From Archivesica marissinica (Eukaryota; Mollusca; Bivalvia; Venerida; Vesicomyidae), in the NCBI GenBank assembly GCA_014843695.1, contig CM026393.1:9883536-9947535 (forward strand): DNA of 64,000 nt, read 5' to 3'. Shown piece after piece: positions 53,826 through 64,000 of this stretch. The position numbers and the translations under genes are program-made. Each line of letters starts with the position of its first letter. Position 1 is the stretch's first letter. The notes beneath the pieces are model-generated. The model was not told where the DNA came from. It worked only from the letters and a program-made list of their open reading frames with translations, and made no database searches.

Positions 53826-55518
53826 AGTAACGTATAATTGATGTGTTTATATGTGAGGTATTGGTTGATGCATCAGTAACGTATAATTGATGTGTTTATA
53901 TGTGAGGTAATGGTTGATGTATCAGTAACGTATAATTGATGTGTTTATATGTGAGGTAATGGTTGATGCATCAGTAACGTATAATTGATGTGTTTATATG
54001 TGAGGTAATGGTTGATGCATCAGTAACGTATAATTGATGTGTTTATATGTGAGGTAATGGTTGATGCATCTGTAACGTATAATTGATGTGTTTATATGTG
54101 AGGTAATGGTTGATGCACCAGTAACGTATAATTGATGTGTTTATATGTGAGGTAATGGTTGATGCATCAGTAACGTATAATTGATGTGTTTATATGTGAG
54201 GTAATGGTTGATGCACCAGTAACGTATAATTGATGTGTTTATATGTGAGGTAATGGTTGATGCACCAGTAACGTATAATTGATGTGTTTATATGTGATGT
54301 AATGGTTAATGCACCAGTAACGTATAATTGATGTGTTTATATGTGAGCCTTGTGAGGTAATGGTTGATGCATCAGTAACGTATAATTGATGTGTTTATAT
54401 GTGAGGTAATGGTTGATGCATCAGTAACGTATAATTGATGTGTTTATTGTGTGAGGTAATGGTTGATGCATCAGTAACGTATAATTGATGTGTTTATATG
54501 TGAGGTAATGGTTGATGCATCAGTAACGTATAATTGATGTGTTTATATGTGAGGTAATGGTTGATGCATCAGTAACGTATAATTGATGTGTTTATATGTG
54601 AGGTAATGGTTGATGCACCAGTAACGTATAATTGATGTGTTTATATGTGAGGTAATGGTTGATGCATCAGTAACGTATAATTGATGTGTTTATATGTGAG
54701 GTAATGGTTGATGCACCAGTAACGTATAATTGATGTGTTTATATGTGAGGTAATGGTTGATGCACCAGTAACGTATAATTGATGTGTTTATATGTGATGT
54801 AATGGTTAATGCACCAGTAACGTATAATTGATGTGTTTATATGTGAGCCTTGTGAGGTAATGGTTGATGCATCAGTAACGTATAATTGATGTGTTTATAT
54901 GTGAGGTAATGGTTGATGCATCAGTAATGTATAATTGATGTGTTTATATGTGAGGTAATGGTTGATGCATCTGTAACGTATAATTGATGTGTTTATATGT
55001 GAGGTAATGGTTGATGCATCAGTAACGTATAATTGATGTGTTTATATGTGGGGTAATGGTTGATGCATCAGTAACGTATAATTGATGTGTTTATATGTGA
55101 GGTAATGGTTGATGCATCAGTAACGTATAATTGATGTGTTTATATGTGAGGTAATGGTTGATGCATCTGTAACGTATAATTGATGTGTTTATATGTGAGG
55201 TAATGGTTGATGCATCAGTAACGTATAATTGATGTGTTTATATGTGAGGTAATGGTTGATGCATCAGTAACGTATAATTGATGTGTTTATATGTGGGGTA
55301 ATGGTTGATGCATCAGTAACGTATAATTGATGTGTTTATATGTGAGGTAATGGTTGATGCATCAGTAACGTATAATTGATGTGTTTATTGTGTGAGGTAA
55401 TGGTTGATGCATCAGTAACGTATAATTGATGTGTTTATATGTGAGGTAATGGTTGATGCATCAGTAACGTATAATTGATGTGTTTATATGTGAGGTAATG
55501 GTTGATGCATCAGTAACG
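53826..55518 (+). repeat. 49-bp minisatellite in TRFH intron 3, part 2
   Basis: About 34 units lie between the two hAT copies. A longer variant with GTGAGCCTTGTGAGG occurs near 54345 and 54845, about 500 bp apart, with similar neighbours, indicating block duplication within the array. Confidence 0.95.
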
Positions 55519-56953
55519 CAGGGCGTTCACTAGACTTTGAAACTCAAGAGTCAATGACCCTTGAGGTCAAAATCTCAAGAGTCAAACAGGAATTTTCAAG
55601 AGTCAAGCTGGAATTTTCAAGAGTCAAATATATGCATGTTGGTACTTTACGTACATGTAATTTTTGTAGGTTCGTGCTACCACTGTTAGCGAAGGGATTT
55701 TTCTTTTTAGTATCTCTACACCAAGTACAATACAACAGAATCTGATCATCAGTTTGTTTCATTTCCAGCCACTCAAATTCATTAAGCCACTCAGACCTGA
55801 ATTATTTCTTTCACTTTAGACTTAGGAGTGTCACAGTCTACTTTATGGCGTTTAGGTGTCCCAGGTTCACTAACACTATCACTCAGCTTACGTTTGCTGG
55901 GTGTGCCAATTACGAAGTGACTAAAGCTTTTCTGAACCATATTTAAGATTTAATTTCTAAAACTGATACTCTTTAATTTTTTATCTCCGATCTGATTGAA
56001 AATATAACTAAGAATGATTTAGGAATATTCTCCAGAAAATGAAGGAATAATGTAGAAACAATGAAATGATTAATGGGTGGTGCACACAATGAATACCCCA
56101 TAGAAATCTGTAACAAACAATAGCAAAAGTCATCATCAAACGATTCCGGCGTATAATTTCTATATCAGTGGCCCACTATAAGCTTCTCAAATAGCAGACA
56201 ACTTATTATTGACAATACACGTGTTACAAAAACATCGTTTTATCTATGCCGATTGTACATTGACAATACACATAATGTCAACACCTACTTAAACTTCTCA
56301 GTTCTCATGATTAGCAACACATATGATGGCAAACAACACAATCGGTAATTGGTTGTTTGCAAAACTTGCTAAAGGTGTTTATTGTGACAATCAATAATAA
56401 ATGTCTTTTGATAAAAACTAATTTTTACAGGACAAATACCTAGCCGTACAGGTATTAGAGAAACGTTATTAAAGATTTATTTCCCTTTGATACTAAAGTT
56501 TGGGTAAGCCTTTTTTCTCAACCACCCAACTGAATAATGACATCAACCACGCGTTTTGAACCTAACCCTGGGCGGCGCAAGTGATGAAGGCGCTTTATGC
56601 GTGGTTGATACTATATTCTGATCGGCTTGTTGAGATAAAGATTTTACGTAAAGTTTACCTAGACGCCATTTGTCCGATTGTGAGTCCCTCGTAAATCACG
56701 ATCGTGTTCATAGCGAAATGCAGCAGACTTTTGATGAAAATAACTGCGTTTTATATATGAACGATTACGGTGTTCGACCTCGTAGACAGATATATTTTGA
56801 TAATTACTCCGCTGAGAAAATATTTGATGACGCATGACCGATCAACGCCCCGGGTCAAGTTGACTCTCAGGGCATTTTCACCAAGAGTCAAAAAGCGTCT
56901 TTATCAATTTTCGTGCATCAAAACCCGGGAGCTCGGGTCAAATGAACGCCCTG
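55519..56953 (-). mobile_element. Degenerate hAT-like transposon, copy 2
   Basis: Same length (1435 bp) and ends as copy 1, offset by exactly 3128 bp, and inserted at the same position of the 49-bp unit with the same AGTAACG flanks. Only about four differences were noticed: AACGGTTCC/AACGATTCC, GGAAAAATAC/GGACAAATAC, CTCATAGAC/CTCGTAGAC and GCATGGCCG/GCATGACCG. The last turns a Trp codon of the 91-codon + strand frame into TGA. It is best explained as a segmental duplication carrying array and element together. Confidence 0.8.
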
Positions 56954-59900
56954 AGTAACGTATAATTGATGTGTTTATATGTGAGGTAATGGTTGATGCA
57001 TCAGTAACGTATAATTGATGTGTTTATATGTGGGGTAATGGTTGATGCATCAGTAACGTATAATTGATGTGTTTATATGTGATGTAATGGTTGATGCATC
57101 AGTAACGTATAATTGATGTGTTTATATGTGGGGTAATGGTTGATGCATCAGTAACATATAATTGATGTGTTTATATGTGAGGTAATGGTTGATGCATCAG
57201 TAACGTATAATTGATGTGTTTATATGTGAGGTAATGGTTGATGCATCAGTAATGTATAATTGATGTGTTTATATGTGAGGTAATGGTTGATGCATCAGTA
57301 ACATATAATTGATGTGTTTATATGTGAGGTAATGGTTGATGCATCAGTAACGTATAATTGATGTGTTTATATGTGAGGTAATGGTTGATGCATCAGTAAT
57401 GTATAATTGATGTGTTTATATGTGAGGTAATGGTTGATGCATCAGTAACATATAATTGATGTGTTTATATGTGAGGTAATGGTTGATGCATCAGTAATGT
57501 ATAATTGATGTGTTTATATGTGAGGTAATGGTTGATGCATCAGTAACATATAATTGATGTGTTTATATGTGAGGTAATGGTTGATGCACCAGTAACATAT
57601 AATTGATGTGTTTATATGTGAGGTAATGGTTGATGCATCAGTAACGTATAATTGATGTGTTTATATGTGAGGTAATGGTTGATGCATCAGTAACATATAA
57701 TTGATGTGTTTATATGTGAGGTAATGGTTGATGCACCAGTAACGTATAATTGATGTGTTTATATGTGATGTAATGGTTGATGCATCAGTAACGTATAATT
57801 GATGTGTTTATATGTGAGGTAATGGTTGATGCATCAGTAACATATAATTGATGTGTTTATTGTGTGAGGTAATGGTTGATGCATCAGTAACGTATACTTG
57901 ATGTGTTTATATGTGATGTAATGGTTGATGCATCAGTAACGTATAATTGATGTGTTTATATGTGAGGTAATGGTTGATGCATCAGTAACGTATAATTGAT
58001 GTGTTTATATGTGAGGTAATGGTTGATGCATCAGTAACGTATAATTGATGTGTTTATATGTGGGTAATGGTTGATGCATCAGTAACGTATAATTGATGTG
58101 TTTATATGTGAGGTAATGGTTGATGCATCAGTAACGTATAATTGATGTGTTTATATGTGAGGTAATGGTTGATGCATCAGTAACGTATAATTGATGTGTT
58201 TATATGTGAGGTAATGGTTGATGCATCAGTAACGTATAATTGATGTGTTTATATGTGAGGTAATGGTTGATGCATCTGTAACGTATAATTGATGTGTTTA
58301 TATGTGAGGTAATGGTTGATGCATCAGTAACGTATAATTGATGTGTTTATATGTGGGGTAATGGTTGATGCATCAGTAACGTATAATTGATGTGTTTATA
58401 TGTGAGGTAATGGTTGATGCATCTGTAACGTATAATTGATGTGTTTATATGTGAGGTAATGGTTGATGCATCAGTAACGTATAATTGATGTTTTTATATG
58501 TGGGGTAATGGTTGATGCATCAGTAACGTATAATTGATGTGTTTATATGTGAGGTAATGGTTGATGCATCAGTAACGTATAATTGATGTGTTTATATGTG
58601 AGGTAATGGTTGATGCATCAGTAACGTATAATTGATGTGTTTATATGTGAGGTAATGGTTGATGCATCAGTAACGTATAATTGATGTGTTTATATGTGAG
58701 GTAATGGTTGATGCATCTGTAACATATAATTGATGTGTTTATATGTGAGGTAATGGTTGATGCATCAGTAACGTATAATTGATGTGTTTATATGTGGGGT
58801 AATGGTTGATGCATCAGTAACGTATAATTGATGTGTTTATATGTGAGGTAATGGTTGATGCATCTGTAACGTATAATTGATGTGTTTATATGTGAGGTAA
58901 TGGTTGATGCATCAGTAACGTATAATTGATGTGTTTATTTGTGAGGTAATGGTTGATGCATCAGTAACGTATAATTGATGTGTTTATATGTGGGGTAATG
59001 GTTGATGCATCAGTAACGTATAATTGATGTGTTTATATGTGAGGTAATGGTTGATGCATCAGTAACGTATAATTGATGTGTTTATATGTGAGGTAATGGT
59101 TGATGCATCAGTAACGTATAATTGATGTGGTTTATATGTGAGGTAATGGTTGATGCATCAGTAACGTATAATTGATGTGTTTATATGTGAGGTAATGGTT
59201 GATGCATCTGTAACGTATAATTGATGTGTTTATATGTGAGGTAATGGTTGATGCATCAGTAACGTATAATTGATGTGTTTATATGTGGGGTAATGGTTGA
59301 TGCATCAGTAACGTATAATTGATGTGTTTATATGTGAGGTAATGGTTGATGCATCAGTAACGTATAATTGATGTGTTTATATGTGAGGTAATGGTTGATG
59401 CATCAGTAACGTATAATTGATGTGTTTATATGTGAGGTAATGGTTGATGCATCAGTAACGTATAATTGATGTGTTTATATGTGAGGTAATGGTTGATGCA
59501 TCAGTAACGTATAATTGATGTGTTTATATGTGAGGTAATGGTTGATGCATCAGTAACGTATAATTGATGTGTTTATATGTGGGGTAATGGTTGATGCATC
59601 AGTAACGTATAATTGATGTGTTTATATGTGAGGTAATGGTTGATGCATCTGTAACGTATAATTGATGTGTTTATATGTGAGGTAATGGTTGATGCATCAG
59701 TAACGTATAATTGATGTGTTTATTGTGTGAGGTAATGGTTGATGCATCAGTAACGTATAATTGATGTGTTTATATGTGAGGTAATGGTTGATGCACCAGT
59801 AACGTATAATTGATGTGTTTATATGTGAGGTAATGGTTGATGCATCAGTAACGTATAATTGATGTGTTTATATGTGAGGTAATGGTTGATGCACCAGTAA

Positions 59901-61036
59901 CGTATAGTTGATATGTGAGGTAATGGTTGATGCATCAGTAACGTATAATTGATGTGTTTATATGTGATGTAATGGTTGATGCACCAGTAACGTATAATTG
60001 ATGTGTTTATATGTGAGGTAATGGTTGATGCATCAGTAACGTATAATTGATGTGTTTATATGTGAGGTAATGGTTGATGCATCTGTAACGTATAATTGAT
60101 GTGTTTATTGTGTGAGGTAATGGTTGATGCATCAGTAACGTATAATTGATGTGTTTATATGTGAGGTAATGGTTGATGCATCAGTAACGTATAATTGATG
60201 TGTTTATATGTGAGGTAATGGTTGATGCATCTGTAACGTATAATTGATGTGTTTATTGTGTGAGGTAATGGTTGATGCATCAGTAACGTATAATTGATGT
60301 GTTTATATGTGAGGTAATGGTTGATGCACCAGTAACGTATAATTGATGTGTTTATATGTGAGGTAATGGTTGATGCATCAGTAACGTATAATTGATGTGT
60401 TTATATGTGAGGTAATGGTTGATGCATCAGTAACGTATAATTGATGTGTTTATATGTGAGGTAATGGTTGATGCATCAGTAACGTATAATTGATGTGTTT
60501 ATATGTGAGGTAATGGTTGATGCATCAGTAACTTATAATTGATGTGTTTATATGTGAGGTAATGGTTGATGCATCAGTAACATATAATTGATGTGTTTAT
60601 ATGTGAGGTAATGGTTGATGCATCAGTAACGTATAATTGATGTGTTTATATGTGAGGTAATGGTTGATGCATCAGTAATGTATAATTGATGTGTTTATAT
60701 GTGAGGTAATGGTTGATGCATCAGTAACGTATAATTGATGTGTTTATATGTGAGGTAATGGTTGATGCATCAGTAACGTATACTTGATGTGTTTATATGT
60801 GAGGTAATGGTTGATGCATCAGTAACGTATAATTGATGTGTTTATATGTGGGGTAATGGTTGATGCATCAGTAACGTATAATTGATGTGTTTATATGTGA
60901 GGTAATGGTTGATGCATCAGTAACATATAATTGATGTGTTTATATGTGAGGTAATGGTTGATGCATCATTAACGTATAATTGATGTGTTTATATGTGAGG
61001 TAATGGTTGATGCATCAGTAATGTATAATTGATGTG
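56954..61036 (+). repeat. 49-bp minisatellite in TRFH intron 3, part 3
   Basis: About 83 units continue to within 20 bases of the exon 4 acceptor. The last unit reads TGATGTGTTTATTGTGTATTTCAG, so the acceptor tract replaces the GAGG of a normal unit. Variant combinations (CATCTGTAACG, GTGGGG, GTAACATAT) recur in runs. Confidence 0.96.
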
Positions 61037-61053
61037 TTTATTGTGTATTTCAG

Positions 61054-61140
61054 GCAGTCATGACTTGTTGTAGAGCTGGGGAATTTGACATGGCAGAAGA
61101 AGTGTTTAATAGATTTCTTAAGACATACAAAAAAGACAAG
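61054..61140 (+). CDS. TERF: TRFH-domain telomere repeat-binding factor, exon 4
   Basis: The 87-nt, phase 0 to phase 0 exon lies between GTGTATTTCAG and GACAAG|GTAGCA. It encodes AVMTCCRAGEFDMAEEVFNR followed by FLKTYKKDK. GEFDMAEEVFNRF aligns with GNFKEAEEVFERI of human TRF1, in the middle of the TRFH domain. Residues are about 119-147. The remainder of TRFH, the linker and the C-terminal Myb/telobox DNA-binding domain must lie beyond 64000. If the donor were not used the frame would close three codons later (GTA GCA TTG TGA). Confidence 0.85.
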
Positions 61141-61390
61141 GTAGCATTGTGACTTGTTTATTGCATGTAGGAGGACAACATGATGATTGAACTTATTTAT
61201 CCTGCTTCTTGTGAACCATAAATGGTAGTAGGTCAAACACATATACCAGTGTCTGCATTAAATATTGCTGCATTGGAAACATGGCAATCTGTACGAACTT
61301 TGCTCAAATGTAAACCTTTTTTTAATGAACAACATTTTATTGAATATATCAAATTCAATAATAAATACACATATACACATGTACACAACT

Positions 61391-64000
61391 GCTATGTAGA
61401 GTTATTCCTCTGTTTCCAAACCTGCGATGTAGGGTTATTCCTCGGTTTCCAAGTCTGCTATGTAGAGTTATTCCTCTGTTTCCAAGTCTGCTATGTAGAG
61501 TTATTCCTCTATTTCCAAGACTGCGATGTAGAGTTATTCCTCTATTTCCAAGCCTGCTATGTAGAGTTATTCCTCGGTTTCCAAGCCTGCTATGTAGAGT
61601 TATTCCTCGGTTTCCAAGTCTGCTATGTAGAGTTATTCCTCTGTTTCCGTGACTGCGATGTAGAGTTATTCCTCGGTTTCCATGACTGCGATGTAGAGTT
61701 ATTCCTCTGTTTCCAAGTCTGCTATGTAGAGTTATTCCTCAGTTTCCAAGACTGCTATGTAGAGTTATTCCTCGGTTTCCAAGCCTGCGATGTAGAGTTA
61801 TTCCTCGGTTTCCAAGCCTGTGATGTAGAGTTATTCCTCGGTTTCCAAGCCTGCTATGTAGAGTTATTCCTCGGTTTCCTAGTCTGTTATGTAGAGTTAT
61901 TCCTCTGTTTCCAAGCCTGCGATGTAGAGTTATTCCTCGGTTTCCAAGCCTGCTATGTAGAGTTATTCCTCTGTTTCCATGACTGCTATGTAGAGTTATT
62001 CCTCGGTTTCCAAGTCTGCTATGTAGAGTTATTCCTCTGTTTCCAAGTCTGCTATGTAGAGTTATTCCTCTGTTTCCATGACTGCTATGTAGAGTTATTC
62101 CTTTGTTTCCAAGCCTGCTATGTAGAGTTATTCCTCTGTTTCCAAGTCTGCTATGTAGAGTTATTCCTCTGTTTCCATGACTGCTATGTAGAGTTATTCC
62201 TCTATCCAAGTCTGCTATGTAGAGTTATTCCTCTGTTTCCAAGTCTGCTATGTAGAGTTATTCCTCGGTTTCCGAGCCTGCGATGTAGAGTTATTCCTCG
62301 GTTTCCGAGCCTGCTATGTAGAGTTATTCCTCTGTTTTCAAGCCTGCGATGTAGAGTTATTCCTCGGTTTCCAAGCCTGCGATGTAGAGTTATTCCTTGG
62401 TTTCCGAGCCTGCGATGTGGAGTTATTCCTCTGTTTCCAAGCCTGCGATGTAGAGTTATTCCTCGGTTTCCAAGCCTGCGATGTAGAGTTATTCCTCGGT
62501 TGCCGAGCCTGCGATGTAGAGTTATTCCTCTGTTTCCAAGACTGCGATGTAGAGTTATTCCTCGGTTTCCGAGCCTGCAATGTAGAGTTATTCCTCGGTT
62601 TCCAAGCCTGCAATGTAGAGTTATTCCTCTGTTTCCGAGCCTGCGATGTAGAGTTATTCCTCTGTTTCCAGGCCTGCTATGTAGAGTTATTCCTCGGTTT
62701 CCAAGTCTGCTATCTAGAGTTATTCCTCGGTTTCCAAGTCTGCTATGTAGAGTTATTCCTCTGTGTCCGAGCCTGCTATGTAGAGTTATTCCTCTGTTTC
62801 CGAGCCTGCGATGTAGAGTTATTCCTCGGTTTCCAAGCCTGCGATGTAGAGTTATTCCTCGGTTTCCAAGCCTGCGATGTAGAGTTATTCCTCTGTTTCC
62901 GAGCCTGCGATGTAGAGTTATTCCTCTGTTTCCGAGCCTGCGATGTAGAGTTATTCCTCTGTTTCCAAGCCTGCGATGTAGAGTTATTCCTCTGTTTCCA
63001 TGACTGCTATGTAGAGTTATTCCTCTGTTTCCATGACTGCTATGTAGAGTTATTCCTCGGTTTCCAAGTCTGCTATCTAGAGTTATTCCTCGGTTTCCAA
63101 GTCTGCTATGTAGAGTTATTCCTCTGTTTCCGAGCCTGCTATGTAGAGTTATTCCTCTGTTTCCGAGCCTGCGATGTAGAGTTATTCCTCGGTTTCCAAG
63201 CCTGCGAAGTAGAGTTATTCCTCGGTTTCCAAGCCTGCGATGTAGAGTTATTCCTCTGTTTCCGAGCCTGCGATGTAGAGTTATTCCTCTTTTTCCGAGC
63301 CTGCGATGTAGAGTTATTCCTCTGTTTCCAAGCCTGCGATGTAGAGTTATTCCTCTGTTTCCATGACTGCTATGTAGAGTTATTCCTCTGTTTCCATGAC
63401 TGCTATGTAGAGTTATTCCTCTGTTTCCAAGTCTGCTATGTAGAGTTATTCCTCTGTTTCCATGACTGCTATGTAGAGTTATTCCTCTGTTTCCATGACT
63501 GCTATGTAGAGTTATTCCTCGGTATCCAAGCCTGCGATGTAGAGTTATTCCTCGGTTTTCAAGCTTGCTATGTAGAGTTATTCTTCTGTATCATAGCCTG
63601 CGATGTAGAGTTATTCCTCTGTATCCAAGCCTGCGATGTAGAGTTATTCCTCTGTTTCCAAGCCTGCGATGTAGTTATTCCTCTGTTTCCATGACTGCTA
63701 TGTAGAGTTATTCCTCTGTTTCCATGACTGCTATGTAGAGTTATTCCTCTGTATCCAAGCCTGCGATGTAGAGTTATTCCTCGGTTTTCAAGCCTGCTAT
63801 GTAGAGTTATTCTTCTGTATCATAGCCTGCGATGTAGTTATTCCTCTGTTTCCATGACTGCTATGTAGAGTTATTCCTCTGTATCCAAGCCTGCGATGTA
63901 GAGTTATTCCTCTGTTTCCAAGCCTGCGATGTAGAGTTATTCCTGTTTCCAAACCTGCGATGTAGTTATTCCTCTGTTTCCATGACTGCTATGTAGAGTT
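61391..64000 (+). repeat. 33-bp minisatellite in TRFH intron 4, running off the window
   Basis: Units contain TATGTAGAGTTATTCCTCGG and TTTCCAAGCCTG. About 79 copies are present, with CTATG/CGATG and TCGG/TCTG variants and a few short units (for example near 62200 and 63672). At 33 bp, frames of up to 593 codons stay open, giving an 11-residue Tyr-Val-Glu-Leu-Phe-Leu repeat. They start in unique intron sequence, carry no signal of selection, and are treated as artefacts. Confidence 0.95.

Noticed and set aside
61222..63694. Long open frames (593 and 425 codons) with an 11-residue repeat
   Set aside because: The repeat unit is 33 bp, so any stop-free unit stays open. The frames lie in the intron after TRFH exon 4, several frames and the opposite strand are also open, and short units break them at random.

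Overview
The window is eukaryotic and almost certainly metazoan. It contains spliced exons with GT/AG junctions, tRNA-derived SINEs, TTAA-flanked MITEs, hAT-type DNA transposons and very large tandem-repeat arrays. Several SINE fragments, and a decayed multicopy gene family at the left edge, resemble what I remember from mollusc (especially bivalve) genomes, so a bivalve or related mollusc is my best guess. That is inference, not proof.

Only two recognisable genes contribute real coding sequence, both on the + strand and both very exon-poor. (1) 3510-7477 holds two ankyrin-repeat exons that match ANKRD55 closely; neither end of the gene is visible. (2) 38262-61140 holds four phase-consistent exons (121+103+130+87 nt, 147 codons) of a TRFH-domain telomere-repeat-binding factor (TERF1/TERF2 family), beginning at its start codon and running off the right edge before the Myb domain. 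At 11-2290 there is a stop- and frameshift-riddled pseudogene of an invertebrate family with a PIN/FEN-like region and a Cys-rich tail.

Layout: 1-3000 pseudogene and diverged duplication; 3001-3367 minisatellite; 3510-7477 ANKRD55-like exons with a 41-bp array, SINEs and microsatellites between them; 7701-25567 a 9-bp array, a 1000-N gap and a 16.3-kb 42/37-bp satellite with ~3.5-kb higher-order repeats; 26109-34666 four more array blocks with SINEs between them; 34957-37610 MITEs and SINEs; 38262-64000 the TRFH gene, whose introns are dominated by 17-, 36-, 42-, 49- and 33-bp arrays carrying hAT insertions.

The most striking pattern is that several arrays are seeded at splice junctions. The repeat unit contains the last bases of an exon plus its donor (ANKRD55-like first exon; TRFH exon 3; possibly TRFH exon 2), or the acceptor plus the first exon bases (TRFH exon 2). 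TRFH intron 3 is nothing but ~127 copies of a 49-bp unit plus two hAT insertions, and looks like an expanded ~54-nt mini-intron. Long open frames inside the arrays are artefacts of unit lengths divisible by three, or of chance absence of stops, and are not annotated as genes.
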